A stretch of DNA of 64,000 nucleotides from Azospirillum sp. TSH58 (lineage in GTDB: Bacteria; Pseudomonadota; Alphaproteobacteria; Azospirillales; Azospirillaceae): assembly GCF_003119115.1 (NCBI RefSeq), contig NZ_CP022363.1, positions 772,999 through 836,998 on the forward strand. Direction: 5' to 3'. The notes beneath the pieces were generated by a model, which was given only the letters and a program-made list of their open reading frames with translations, was not told the DNA's origin and made no database searches. The translations under genes were made by a program, and so were the position numbers. How positions within the stretch are numbered: the stretch's first letter is position 1; each line of letters opens with the position of its first letter. Below are positions 45,328 through 57,527 of this stretch, piece by piece.

Positions 45328-46161
45328 GTGCCCGCCGCAACGTCATTCGCCGAAACGCCGCTCTCCGCGACGCTGCCGTCCATCATTCCCTATTGCGGCG
45401 CCCCGCCGGTGCCGGACGGGCTCTGGAGCGCGTGGAACGGCGACCCGGTCCTGCTGTCCGTCTTCGCCCTGGCCGCCGCGGGATACGCGGTGGTGGTGCG
45501 GCGGCATGGGGCGGGGATGGCGCGGCACCAGCCCTGGTGCTTCGCCGCCGGGTGGCTGGTTCTGTTCACCGCCTTCGTCTCGCCGCTGTGCAACCTGACC
45601 TCCGCCCTGTTCTCGGCGCGGGTGGTCCAGCATCTCCTGACCATCCAGGTGGCGGCGCCCCTGCTGGTCCTGTCCTGGCCGATGGGCGCGGTGCGCTGGC
45701 CCGGCTGGGCGCGGACCCTGGCGTCGCCGCTGGCCGTTCCGGAGATCGCCTGGGGGCTGTTCGGGCTGTTCCTCTGGGTGTGGCACCTGCCGGGACCCTA
45801 CATGGCGGCGCTGCGCTTCGACGCGGTGCTGTGGGTCATGCACGCCAGCCTGCTCGTCGGCGCGGTCGCCGCGTGGCGGACCGTGCTGGCTCCGGATGAT
45901 GCGGCGATGCGGGGGAGGGGGCTGCTGTCGGCCTTCGGCACCTCCGTCCATCTCGCCATCCTGGCGGCGCTGCTGATCTTCGCCCCGCAGCCGCTGTTCG
46001 TCTACCATCTGGACAAGACGGCGCCCTGGGGCCTGTCCGCCCTGGCCGACCAGCAGCTCGGCGGCCTGATCATGGGGGTGGTCGGGGCGGCGGTCTATGT
46101 GGCCGTCAACCTCTACGCCCTGGCGCGCTGGCTGATGGTGCCCGAAAGCCAGCGCTCATGA
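45328..46161 (+). CDS. ctaG: Cytochrome c oxidase assembly factor, caa3-type CtaG family
   Basis: The 277-residue membrane protein has about seven spans and the family stretches FVSPLCNLTSALFSARVVQH, FGLFLWVWHLPGPYMAALRF and ADQQLGGLIMGVVGAAVYV. This is the caa3_CtaG family that helps assemble cytochrome oxidase, possibly through copper delivery; it is unrelated in fold to the Cox11-type CtaG. GTG 45328 follows GGGAGG. No oxidase subunit genes lie next to it in the window. Confidence 0.82.
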   Translation: MPAATSFAETPLSATLPSIIPYCGAPPVPDGLWSAWNGDPVLLSVFALAAAGYAVVVRRHGAGMARHQPWCFAAGWLVLFTAFVSPLCNLTSALFSARVVQHLLTIQVAAPLLVLSWPMGAVRWPGWARTLASPLAVPEIAWGLFGLFLWVWHLPGPYMAALRFDAVLWVMHASLLVGAVAAWRTVLAPDDAAMRGRGLLSAFGTSVHLAILAALLIFAPQPLFVYHLDKTAPWGLSALADQQLGGLIMGVVGAAVYVAVNLYALARWLMVPESQRS

Positions 46162-46182
46162 CGGCCGCCGTCGGTGCGCGGG

Positions 46183-46776
46183 TCAGTGGGCTTCCAATCC
46201 GACGAAGCTCCAGGACACGTCGCCGCGGCCGAGCATATCCTCACGGTGATTCCGGTGGATGCACCGGAGGCCGACGGACGCGGCGAGGTCGATGGTTTCG
46301 GCAGCCGAGACATCGTACATCGTCCGCCCCGCCGGCACCGGGCCGTGCCGCAAGGACATGACGATCCGGCCGTTCGGATTCAGAAGGGCCGCGATGTGGG
46401 GCATCGCGATGCCGCGCTGGGCTTCGTCGAGGTGCATCCACACCGCGGTGAGCAACACGACGTCGTAGCGCCCGCCCTGGCTCCTCACCACGGCCAGCTC
46501 CGGCAGGCTGTCGTCGATCCACCGGATCGGCGTCGCGGCATGGATGCGTGTTCCCGCGCTGCGCAGCTCCACGGTCGGTTCGACGGCGGTCACATCGTGA
46601 CCGAGCACCGACAGGGCGGCCGCATCCCGCCCCGTGCCCGCGCCGATGTCCAGGATGCGGCTCGGTCGGGTGGGGAAGAGGTGGAGCACATCGCGGTGCA
46701 CATCGGCGAACGCGACGCTCTCATACTGCTCCGTGAGGGCTTCGGCATTCTCGCCGTACCCGTTGTTTCCCTGCAT
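46183..46776 (-). CDS. Class I SAM-dependent methyltransferase
   Basis: A 197-residue methyltransferase with motif I RILDIGAGTGRDAAAL near residue 38, acidic motif VTAVEPT and the post-motif VVLLTAVWMHLDEAQRG. It belongs to the broad methyltransferase-11/25 group; substrate unknown. ATG 46776 is preferred since AAGGG precedes it; ATG 46794 adds six residues. Confidence 0.8.
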   Translation of the reverse strand: MQGNNGYGENAEALTEQYESVAFADVHRDVLHLFPTRPSRILDIGAGTGRDAAALSVLGHDVTAVEPTVELRSAGTRIHAATPIRWIDDSLPELAVVRSQGGRYDVVLLTAVWMHLDEAQRGIAMPHIAALLNPNGRIVMSLRHGPVPAGRTMYDVSAAETIDLAASVGLRCIHRNHREDMLGRGDVSWSFVGLEAH

Positions 46777-46900
46777 TCCCCATGCCCTTTCCATGGCGCG
46801 CCTGTGACGCGGCGATCATCCCCCTGCTTACCATAGACCCTCGGGTATTTCCGATGCGCCGCGGGGGAACGCGCGGTCGAACAGGAACGAACGCACGAAA

Positions 46901-46926
46901 AACCCCGGCCCTTGCGGGCCGGGGTT
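46901..46926 (-). terminator. Intrinsic terminator of clpB
   Basis: A perfect 11-bp stem (AACCCCGGCCC) with loop TTGC is followed on the minus strand by TTTTTCG, 18 bases after the clpB stop. Confidence 0.88.
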
Positions 46927-46943
46927 CTCGTTTCGCGTCACGC

Positions 46944-49616
<2,673 letters not shown>

Positions 49617-49791
49617 CAGGCACTCCGTTCGTTATGGTTCCCGCCCTTTGTGAAGGCGCGGGAAGACGGCCTGTGTGGCCCGCACCATGCGCGGCCCTGG
49701 TCGCCTCAAGGGAACAGATGGGCAGGGGCGCCGCCCCGATCAAGACGGCCGCCCGGACGGCCGGGCAAGGCTGTTCTGCGCCAACAATGTC

Positions 49792-49809
49792 TCACTATAT
49801 GGACAGTGA
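49792..49809. promoter_or_regulatory. Inverted repeat TCACT-N8-AGTGA upstream of the IclR promoter
   Basis: Perfect 5-bp arms end ten bases before the -35 box of the IclR gene promoter. A likely operator for the IclR regulator or for a global factor. Confidence 0.45.
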
Positions 49810-49818
49810 TTTATTTAT

Positions 49819-49847
49819 TTGACACACTCCATACGCCTCCATAAAGT
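49819..49847 (+). promoter_or_regulatory. Promoter of the IclR-dgoKA gene cluster
   Basis: Consensus TTGACA, a 17-base spacer and TAAAGT. The expected start point near 49854 leaves about 40 bases to ATG 49897, supporting that start over ATG 49861. Confidence 0.7.
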
Positions 49848-49896
49848 GGTGGAAACTGATATGCCAGATATCGAACAAGAACGCGGGAGGGAGGAT

Positions 49897-50736
49897 ATGG
49901 CCGGCATCGGAGCAAATCCGCTCGATGCACAAGCGTCGCCGGAGAAGCCGCAGGCCTCCGGAACCCAGACGCTGATGCGCGGCCTCGCCCTCCTGGAATG
50001 CGTGGCGGCGGGCATCGGTGACGTGAAGGGCATCGCCGCCCGGCTGGGCACGCCGCGCAGCACCACGCACCGGATGCTCAACAGCCTGACCCAGGACGGC
50101 TATCTGCATCACGTGCCCTACAAGGGCTATCTGCTGGGGCCGAAGCTGATCGCGCTCGGCATGCGCGCGCTGGAGCAGCGCCCGCTGGTCGCCATCGCCC
50201 GCCCGCACATCGAGGAGCTGGCCCGCCAGACCGGCGACACCGTCCATCTCGGCGTCGTCGAGGGGGCGGAGGTCTTCTATCTCGACAAGATTCCGAACAC
50301 GCGCGGGCTGGAGATGCGGTCGCGCATCGGCCTGCGCATGCCTCTGGCCTCCACGGGGCTGGGCAAGGCGCTTCTCCTCGGCCTGCCGCGCGAGCGCTGG
50401 TCCGAGCTTTACGAGCACGCGCTCCGCCTGACCGCGGCGGCGCCGGAACGGCCCCCGCTGGCGCCCTGGCCGGAGTTCGAATCCCGGCTGGCCGCCTATG
50501 TGGATCGCGGCTGGTCCTTCGATCTTGAGGAAAACGAAATCGGCATCCGCTGCGTCGGCGCGCCGATCCGTGACGTCCGCAATCAGGTGGTCGCCGCCAT
50601 CAGCGTGGCGAGCGCCGTGCCGTACATGCCGGACGAACGGATGGAGGAGCTTGGGCCCGTGGTCCGGGCGGTCGCCGACGCGATTTCAAAGGATTTGGGA
50701 TGGAAACGGGACGAAAGGGCGTCGGGGCATCGCTGA
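49897..50736 (+). CDS. IclR-family transcriptional regulator
   Basis: The 279-residue regulator has the IclR winged helix at about residues 15-75 (LMRGLALLECVAAG, then LGTPRSTTHRMLNSLTQDGY). The effector domain contains GDTVHLGVVEGAEVFYLDK and NEIGIRCVGAPIRD. ATG 49897 has GGAGG seven bases upstream; the in-frame ATG at 49861 is too close to the predicted transcription start. It overlaps dgoK by 37 bases and is the natural regulator of the galactonate-type genes that follow. Confidence 0.88.
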   Translation: MAGIGANPLDAQASPEKPQASGTQTLMRGLALLECVAAGIGDVKGIAARLGTPRSTTHRMLNSLTQDGYLHHVPYKGYLLGPKLIALGMRALEQRPLVAIARPHIEELARQTGDTVHLGVVEGAEVFYLDKIPNTRGLEMRSRIGLRMPLASTGLGKALLLGLPRERWSELYEHALRLTAAAPERPPLAPWPEFESRLAAYVDRGWSFDLEENEIGIRCVGAPIRDVRNQVVAAISVASAVPYMPDERMEELGPVVRAVADAISKDLGWKRDERASGHR

Positions 50737-51692
50737 TCGCCCTCGACTGGGGAACGTCGAGCCTGCGCGGCTTCCTGATGGGCGGCGACGGGCGGGTGCT
50801 GGACCAGCGCGCCAACGCGCACGGCATCCAGAACCTGCCGATGCCGGGCATCGCCGGCTTCGAGCAGGCCTTCACCGACCTGTGCGGCGGCTGGCTGGCC
50901 GCGCATCCGGGCCTGCCGGTCGTGGCCGGCGGCATGGTCGGCAGCGCCCAGGGCTGGCGCGAGGCCCCCTACGTCCGCTGCCCCGCCGACACGACCACCC
51001 TGGCCTCGCAGGCCATTCCGGTGGAAAGCGCGTCGGGCTCCCGCATCCTGATCGCGCCCGGCGTCCTCTACGACCCGCCGAGCGGCCCGCCGGACATCCT
51101 GCGCGGCGAGGAGATCCAGATCGCCGGCGTGCTGGCCGACCGCCCCGACTGGGGCCGCGACGCCTGCATGGTGCTGCCGGGCACCCATTCCAAATGGGTG
51201 GAGATCGTGGGCGGTCGCATGATCCGCTTCTCCACCTACATGACCGGCGAGACCTTCGCCGTGCTGTGCAAGCACTCGATCCTCGGCCGGCTGATGCCGG
51301 CGGACGCCGCCCCGGCGGAGGCCGAGTCCGACGCCGCCTTCGCCGAAGGCGTGCGGGCGGCGCAGGCCAGCGGGCCGGGCGACTTCACGCACCAGATCTT
51401 CGCCGCGCGCACGCTCGGCATCACCCGCCGCATGCCGGCGGAGCTTCTGAAGGATTACCTGTCCGGCCTGCTGATCGGCCACGAGCTGGTCTCCGGCCTC
51501 GGCCACATGCGCAACGAGCTGCATGAGGGCCGTCCGCTGCTGCTGATCGGCGAGGGCGCGCTCTGCCGCCGCTACGTGCGCGGCCTGGAGTTGCTGGGCG
51601 TCGAGCCCACCGACCGTCTTGAGAACACCGCCCCGCGTGGGCTTTTCCAGTTCGCCGTTGCCGCCGGCCTGATCGCGCCGGCGGGGGAGTGA
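50700..51692 (+). CDS. dgoK: 2-dehydro-3-deoxygalactonokinase DgoK
   Basis: The 330-residue kinase has ALDWGTSSLRGFL at about residues 14-26 (phosphate 1 motif), VVAGGMVGSAQGW near 78 and PGTHSKWVEIVGG near 160, all characteristic of DgoK. It phosphorylates 2-keto-3-deoxygalactonate in the De Ley-Doudoroff pathway. The start lies inside the end of the IclR gene in another frame, suggesting translational coupling. The aldolase follows directly. Confidence 0.9.
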   Translation: METGRKGVGASLIALDWGTSSLRGFLMGGDGRVLDQRANAHGIQNLPMPGIAGFEQAFTDLCGGWLAAHPGLPVVAGGMVGSAQGWREAPYVRCPADTTTLASQAIPVESASGSRILIAPGVLYDPPSGPPDILRGEEIQIAGVLADRPDWGRDACMVLPGTHSKWVEIVGGRMIRFSTYMTGETFAVLCKHSILGRLMPADAAPAEAESDAAFAEGVRAAQASGPGDFTHQIFAARTLGITRRMPAELLKDYLSGLLIGHELVSGLGHMRNELHEGRPLLLIGEGALCRRYVRGLELLGVEPTDRLENTAPRGLFQFAVAAGLIAPAGE

Positions 51693-51697
51693 CCGAC

Positions 51698-52363
<666 letters not shown>

Positions 52364-52469
52364 CCGATCCACGGCACCAGCGGACCATCCCGCGGCCGGT
52401 CGCAGAACGCGCCGCGGGCCTCTTCCTCCCCCTCCTCACCACACAAGCAAAGTCCCAGGGAGAACGCTC

Positions 52470-53435
52470 ATGAAGGGCTATCGTTTCCTCACCGGCGCCG
52501 TCGTCGGCGCGCTGACCTCCGCCACGATGATGGTTGCCGCGCAGGCCGCCGGCTACCCGACCAAGCCGATCGAGCTGACCGTTCCGTACGCCGCCGGCGG
52601 CGGCACCGATCTGGTGGCCCGCGCCTACGCCGACGCCGCCAAGAAGCACCTGCCCCAGTCGATGGGCGTGGTGAACAAGACCGGCGGCGCCGGCGCCGTC
52701 GGCCTGACCGAGATCATGGCCGCCCGCGCGGACGGCTACCGCATCGGCATGGGCACGGTCGAACTCACCATGCTGCCGCACATGGGCATCGCCCGCTTCA
52801 CCGCGGACGACTTCACCCCGATCGCCCGCCTGAACGCCGAGCCGAGCGCCATCACGGTGAACGTCGACTCGCCCTTCAAGACCTTCGAGGACTTCCTGGC
52901 GAACGCCAAGGCCAACCCGGGCAAGGTGCGCATCGGCAACTCCGGCACCGGCGCCATCTGGCACCTCGCCGCGGCGGCGCTCCAGGAGAAGACGGGCGCC
53001 AGCTTCAGCCACATCCCCTATGACGGCGCCAACCCGGCGGTGACCGCCCTGCTCGGCAACCACATCGAGGCGGTGAGCGTCAGCCCGGCCGAGGTGGTGA
53101 ACCACGTCGCCGCCGGCAAGCTGCGCATCCTGGCCGTCATGGGCGACGAGCGTTCGGCGGCCTTCCCGGAAGTCCCGACCGTGAAGGAAAAGGGCATCGA
53201 CCTGTCGGTCTACACCTGGCGCGGCATCGTCGTTCCGAAGAAGACCCCGCAGGCCGTCGTCGAGACGCTGCGCGAGGCTTCCAAGGCGACCGCCAACGAG
53301 CCGGCCTTCAAGGAGACCCTCACCAAGATGAACCTGACCCTGGCCTATGCCGACGGTCCCGAGTTCGGTGAGATGATCAAGAAGGACAACGCCTTCTTCA
53401 AGGATCTGATGACCAAGCTCGGAATGGCGAAGTAA
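52470..53435 (+). CDS. tctC: Tripartite tricarboxylate transporter substrate-binding protein (TctC/Bug family)
   Basis: The 321-residue periplasmic receptor has a signal peptide ending near AAQAAGYPTKPIEL. The Bug-family pattern includes TVPYAAGGGTDLVARAYADA and NKTGGAGAVGLTEIMAARAD near residues 30-85, and the late VPKKTPQAVVETLREA. It would capture a carboxylate (here perhaps galactonate or its lactone) for TctAB. RBS GGGAGAA precedes ATG 52470. Confidence 0.88.
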   Translation: MKGYRFLTGAVVGALTSATMMVAAQAAGYPTKPIELTVPYAAGGGTDLVARAYADAAKKHLPQSMGVVNKTGGAGAVGLTEIMAARADGYRIGMGTVELTMLPHMGIARFTADDFTPIARLNAEPSAITVNVDSPFKTFEDFLANAKANPGKVRIGNSGTGAIWHLAAAALQEKTGASFSHIPYDGANPAVTALLGNHIEAVSVSPAEVVNHVAAGKLRILAVMGDERSAAFPEVPTVKEKGIDLSVYTWRGIVVPKKTPQAVVETLREASKATANEPAFKETLTKMNLTLAYADGPEFGEMIKKDNAFFKDLMTKLGMAK

Positions 53436-53447
53436 TCGGGAAACACA

Positions 53448-53476
53448 GGGGCGCGGGCGTCCATCGCCCGCGCCCC
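53448..53476 (+). other. 12-bp intercistronic hairpin between tctC and tctB
   Basis: GGGGCGCGGGCG and its exact complement enclose loop TCCAT, 13 bases past the tctC stop. No T-run follows. Such hairpins after binding-protein genes protect the upstream message and lower expression of the membrane genes. Confidence 0.6.
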
Positions 53477-53493
53477 GTGCGTGGAGACGTCCA

Positions 53494-54027
53494 ATGAGCC
53501 ATTCCTCTGGTGGGACTCCGGGGTCGGGAACGCCGCGTTCGGCCGACCTCTTCGCCGGCGCCGTGGTCGCCGCCGTCGCCGTCGCGGCCATCGTCGTGTC
53601 GGGCGGTTTTCCGACGATGGCCGGCCTCGACACCGATGTCGGACCAGCCCGTTTTCCGATCATTTACGCGGGTGCGCTGATCGTCCTGAGCGCGATCCTG
53701 GTCATCGGCCGGCTGCTGCCCAAGCGCGGCGCCCAGGCCCAGGCCGCCCCCGCCGAGCCGCCGGCCCCCGCCGAGGCGTTCCGGTTCCACCGGGTGGCCA
53801 TCGGCGTGGTCGCGACCGCCGTCTACATCTACATGCTGTCGCTGATCGGCTACCTGCCCACGACGGTGGTGTTCCTCATCGGCATGATGCGGCTCATGGG
53901 CATGCGCAGCTGGGTGCGTGCGCCGATCATCGCGGTCGCGGTCACGGCCTTCCTGTATCTCGTGTTCCTGTACGCCCTGCAGATCCCGCTGCCGGACGGA
54001 AGCCTGTTCGAAACGGGCGAGTTCTAG
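53494..54027 (+). CDS. tctB: Tripartite tricarboxylate transporter small membrane protein TctB
   Basis: The 177-residue protein has four predicted spans: AVVAAVAVAAIVVSGGF, FPIIYAGALIVLSAILVIG, VAIGVVATAVYIYMLSLIG and IIAVAVTAFLYLVFLYAL. The GLDTDVGPARFP segment after span one is common in TctB. It lies between tctC and tctA as usual and ends 18 bases before tctA. Confidence 0.85.
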   Translation: MSHSSGGTPGSGTPRSADLFAGAVVAAVAVAAIVVSGGFPTMAGLDTDVGPARFPIIYAGALIVLSAILVIGRLLPKRGAQAQAAPAEPPAPAEAFRFHRVAIGVVATAVYIYMLSLIGYLPTTVVFLIGMMRLMGMRSWVRAPIIAVAVTAFLYLVFLYALQIPLPDGSLFETGEF

Positions 54028-54045
54028 TCAGCGAGGAGATGGAAG

Positions 54046-55581
54046 ATGTATGAAATCGACATGCTCCTTCAGGGCTTCGCCAACCTTGCCAGCGAACCCC
54101 TGCCGCTTCTGCTCGCCCTGATCGGCGTGACCCTGGGCATCATCATCGGCGTTCTGCCCGGCCTGACGGCCACCATGGGCGTCGCGATCCTGCTGCCCTT
54201 CACCTTCGGCATGGACCCGGTTTCGGCCATCCTGATGCTGTGCGGCGTGTTCTTCGGCGGCATCTTCGGCGGTTCGATCACCGCGATCCTGCTCAAGATT
54301 CCCGGCACCCCGGCCGCCGCCGCGACCGCCATGGACGGCTATGCGCTGAGCCAGAAGGGCCAGGCCGGCCTCGCGCTCGGCACGGCGACGCTGTCCTCCT
54401 GCTTCGGCGGTTTCCTCAGCGTCTTCATGCTGATCTTCCTGGCGCCGCTGCTGGCCGGCATCGCGCTGGAATTCTCCGCCGCCGAATCCTTCGCGCTTGC
54501 GGTGTTCGGCCTGTCGATCATCACCAGCGTGTCGGGGGACTCCCTGGTCAAGGGCCTGATCGCCGGCTTCCTCGGGCTTCTGCTGTCCACCGTCGGCCTC
54601 GACCCGATGGCGGGCTTCCCCCGCTTCACCGGCGGCTTCAACGAGCTTCTAAACGTTCCCTTCATCCCGGTGATGATCGGCCTGTTCGCGGCGTCGGAAG
54701 CCTTCAAGTCGCTGGGCCAGCCGGAGACGCGGGCCGAGGTCAAGGTCTACATCGGCCGGATCATCCCGCCCTGGAGCGTCTTCAAGGGCCTGATCTTCAC
54801 CATTCTGCGCTCGTCGGGTCTGGGCATCATCGTCGGCATCATCCCCGGTGCCGGTGCGGACATCGCGTCCTTCGTCGCCTACAACGAGGCCAAGCGCTTC
54901 TCCAAGAACCCGGAGAATTTCGGCAAGGGCGAGATCAAGGGCGTCGCGGCCGCGGAGTCCGGCGCCAACGCCTGCACCGGCGGCGACCTGCTGCCGATGA
55001 TGACGCTCGGCATTCCCGGCGACGCGGTCACCGCGGTCATGCTGGGCGCGCTGACCATGCAGGGCCTCCAGCCCGGTCCGCTGCTGTTCAAGGACCACGC
55101 CGGTCTGGTCTTCACCCTGTTCGCCGGCATGCTGTTCTGCTACGCGGCCCTGCTGATCGTCGGCCTGTCGTCGCTGCGTCTGATGGGCAAGGTGCTGGAG
55201 ATGCCGCGCGCCATCCTGACGCCGCTCATCCTGGCGCTCTGCGTCGTCGGCGCCTACGCCATCAACAACAGCATGTTCGACGTGGGCATCATGCTGGCGG
55301 TCGGCGTGGTCGGCTTCTTCATGCAGCGTTGGGACTATCCGGCGTCGCCGGTCGTTCTGGCCCTGATCATGGGTCCGATGGCCGAGGCGAGCTTCCGCCG
55401 CGCCCTGTCCCTGTCGGGCGGCAGCCTGGACTTCCTCTACACCCGTCCGATCACGCTCGGCCTGCTGACCGTCGCGGTCATCACCCTGGCGCTGCCGCTG
55501 CTGCGCTACTTCCGGGGCAACGGCGGCAACGGTCCGACCGCGAACGGCGCGGCCGCCGGCACCGTGGGGACCGCGAAATGA
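54046..55581 (+). CDS. tctA: Tripartite tricarboxylate transporter large membrane protein TctA
   Basis: A 511-residue permease with about eleven to twelve spans and the TctA signatures IIGVLPGLTATMGVAILLPF (near residue 30), GGSITAILLKIPGTPAAAAT (near residue 76) and GIIPGAGADIASFVAYNEAK (near residue 265). It transports the carboxylate using an ion gradient together with TctB and TctC. It overlaps the SMP-30 gene by four bases, coupling transport to lactone hydrolysis. Confidence 0.9.
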   Translation: MYEIDMLLQGFANLASEPLPLLLALIGVTLGIIIGVLPGLTATMGVAILLPFTFGMDPVSAILMLCGVFFGGIFGGSITAILLKIPGTPAAAATAMDGYALSQKGQAGLALGTATLSSCFGGFLSVFMLIFLAPLLAGIALEFSAAESFALAVFGLSIITSVSGDSLVKGLIAGFLGLLLSTVGLDPMAGFPRFTGGFNELLNVPFIPVMIGLFAASEAFKSLGQPETRAEVKVYIGRIIPPWSVFKGLIFTILRSSGLGIIVGIIPGAGADIASFVAYNEAKRFSKNPENFGKGEIKGVAAAESGANACTGGDLLPMMTLGIPGDAVTAVMLGALTMQGLQPGPLLFKDHAGLVFTLFAGMLFCYAALLIVGLSSLRLMGKVLEMPRAILTPLILALCVVGAYAINNSMFDVGIMLAVGVVGFFMQRWDYPASPVVLALIMGPMAEASFRRALSLSGGSLDFLYTRPITLGLLTVAVITLALPLLRYFRGNGGNGPTANGAAAGTVGTAK

Positions 55582-56504
55582 CCGCCCGTGGCGTTGCCGT
55601 CACCCAGATCGGCCTGGAAGCCGTCTTCGATCCCGACCTGCGCAACGGCACCGGCGAGAATCCGGTCTGGGACGCCGAGCGGGGTCTGTGGACCTGGATC
55701 GACATCCCGGCGCGGACCATCCACCGGCTCGACCCCTCCAGCGGCGCCCACCGCCGCTGGATCCTGCCGGAGATGATCGGCAGCCTCGTCCTGCGTCCGG
55801 ACGGCGGCGTGGTCTGCGCCTGCGAGACCGGCGTCTTCGACGTGGATCTGCCGGAAGAGGGCGGAGAGGCGGTGGTCACCACCCTCGCCACCCACCGTTT
55901 CCCGAAGGAGGGCATGCGCTTCAACGACGGGCGCTGCGACCGGCAGGGGCGGTTCTGGCTGTCCAGCATGGTCATGGACATCAGCAAGGGCGACGCGTCC
56001 GGCCTGTGGCACCGCTTCACGCGGGCCGATGGGCTGACGGACACCGGGACCGGCGGCTACATCATCCCCAACGGCTCCGCCTTCAGCCCGGACGGCCGCA
56101 CCCTCTACGCGTCCGACAGCCACCGCGACGTGCGGATGGTCTGGGCCTGGGATTATGACACGGACACCGGCACCGCCGCCAACCGCCGCCCCTTCGTCGA
56201 CATGCGGGCGATGGTCGGGCGTCCCGACGGCGCCGCGGTGGACGTCGACGGCTGCTACTGGATCTGCTGCCTGGACGAGGGCTGCATCAAGCGCTTCACC
56301 CCGAACGGCGACCTCGACCGCCGCATCGAGGTGCCGATGCGCAAGCCGACCATGTGCGCCTTCGGCGGGCCGGACCTGCGGACGATGCTGGTCACCTCGC
56401 TCTGCCGCGGCCCGGCGGACCTCGCCGAGGACCCGCATGGCGGGCGCGTCCTGATGTTCGATCCCGGCGCCCAGGGCCTGCCGGAACCCCGCCTGACTGT
56501 TTGA
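55578..56504 (+). CDS. SMP-30/gluconolactonase family sugar lactonase
   Basis: The 308-residue six-bladed beta-propeller has GTGENPVWDAERG (metal-binding Glu near residue 25), MRFNDGRCDRQGRFWLSSM (Asn-Asp near residue 115) and IIPNGSAFSPDGRTLYASDS, all hallmark SMP-30 motifs. It would hydrolyse a sugar lactone to the acid upstream of DgoK/DgoA. ATG 55578 overlaps the tctA stop. Copy 2 of the 185-bp repeat begins at its stop codon. Confidence 0.88.
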   Translation: MTARGVAVTQIGLEAVFDPDLRNGTGENPVWDAERGLWTWIDIPARTIHRLDPSSGAHRRWILPEMIGSLVLRPDGGVVCACETGVFDVDLPEEGGEAVVTTLATHRFPKEGMRFNDGRCDRQGRFWLSSMVMDISKGDASGLWHRFTRADGLTDTGTGGYIIPNGSAFSPDGRTLYASDSHRDVRMVWAWDYDTDTGTAANRRPFVDMRAMVGRPDGAAVDVDGCYWICCLDEGCIKRFTPNGDLDRRIEVPMRKPTMCAFGGPDLRTMLVTSLCRGPADLAEDPHGGRVLMFDPGAQGLPEPRLTV

Positions 56505-56688
56505 ACCCTCTCCCCACTGGGGAGAGGGTGGCCCGAAGGGCCTTTCGCGCTGGCTAAAGGCCAGCGCTGACGGCGGCAGGCGGATGCCTATGGCATCCGC
56601 TGAGAGCCGGTGAGGGGGATGTGCGTGGCGGTGCGTTCGGCGCAAGCGGAACCCCCTCACCCTGACCCTCTCCCCAGAGGGGAGAGGG
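56504..56688 (+). repeat. 185-bp palindromic dispersed repeat, copy 2
   Basis: Same length and orientation as copy 1 (18386-18570), with both internal hairpins intact; in GCGCTGGC-N5-GCCAGCGC only loop bases differ. It starts on the last base of the lactonase stop codon and ends 31 bases before the SDR gene, so it splits the catabolic cluster. Confidence 0.85.
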
Positions 56689-56719
56689 AACTTCAAGACC
56701 AAGACACGAGAGGCAAGGA

Positions 56720-57496
56720 ATGTTTGACGATCTGAAGGGCAAGCGCGTTCTGATCACCGGCTCCACGCAGGGCATCGGCCTGGCGGCGGTGGAGGCGTTC
56801 GCCCGCGCCGGCGCCAAGGTCGCCATGAACGGCCGCCGCATCCCGGCGGACCTGGAGGCCACGCTGGCCCGTCTGAACGGGCTGGGCGGCGAGGTCGTCT
56901 TCCTCCAGGCCGACGTGTCGGACAGCGCGGCCTGCGGCACGCTCGTCGAGGCCTTCGTGGAGCGCTTCGGCGGCATCGACGTGCTCATCAACAACGCGGG
57001 CGGTCTGGTCGCGCGCAAGCCGCTGCCGGAGATCGACGACGCCTTCTTCGACGCGGTGACCGACCTGAACTCCCGCTCCGCGCTGATGGTCACCAAGCAC
57101 GCCCTGCCGCACCTGAAGGCCGCGGCGGCGCAGAATGGCACCACCTCCTCGGTGATCTCGGTCGGCTCGGTCGCCGGCTACACCGGCGGCGGTCCAGGCG
57201 CCGGCCTGTACGGCGCGGCCAAGGCGTGGCTGCACAACATCCAGAAGAACTGGGTGGCCTTCCACACCAAGGACGGCATCCGCTTCAACATGGTGTCGCC
57301 GGGCACCTTCGACACGGCCTTCCACGCCGACAAGGACGAGGACACCAAGGCCCGCATCGGCTCCGGCTTCCCGATGGGCCGCTTCGGCCGTCCGGAGGAA
57401 TGCGCCCCGACCTTCCTGTTCTTCGCGTCGCACGCCTGCAGCGGCTACATCACCGGGCAGGTGCTGGACGTCAACGGCGGCCAGTACATGCCGTAA
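56720..57496 (+). CDS. SDR-family dehydrogenase, probably a sugar 1-dehydrogenase
   Basis: A 258-residue classical SDR with TGSTQGIG near residue 14, NNAGG near residue 92, catalytic Ser in SVISVGSVAGY and YGAAKAW (Tyr-Lys) near residue 160, and the terminal GQVLDVNGGQYMP. Arg at the end of beta-2 (NGRRIP) suggests NADP. In a De Ley-Doudoroff cluster the missing first step is oxidation of an aldose to its lactone, which fits this position after the lactonase, but the substrate is inferred only from context. Confidence 0.82.
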   Translation: MFDDLKGKRVLITGSTQGIGLAAVEAFARAGAKVAMNGRRIPADLEATLARLNGLGGEVVFLQADVSDSAACGTLVEAFVERFGGIDVLINNAGGLVARKPLPEIDDAFFDAVTDLNSRSALMVTKHALPHLKAAAAQNGTTSSVISVGSVAGYTGGGPGAGLYGAAKAWLHNIQKNWVAFHTKDGIRFNMVSPGTFDTAFHADKDEDTKARIGSGFPMGRFGRPEECAPTFLFFASHACSGYITGQVLDVNGGQYMP

Positions 57497-57527
57497 CGGT
57501 TGGCAATCCCGTCCGCGTCCGTCTGGG

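Noticed and set aside
49685..49710. Possible RpoH-type heat-shock promoter (CTTGAGG ... GCGCATGG on the minus strand) upstream of clpB
   Set aside because: The -35 half is plausible, but the -10 half departs from the CCCCAT-type consensus; too weak to annotate, although clpB is expected to be heat-inducible.
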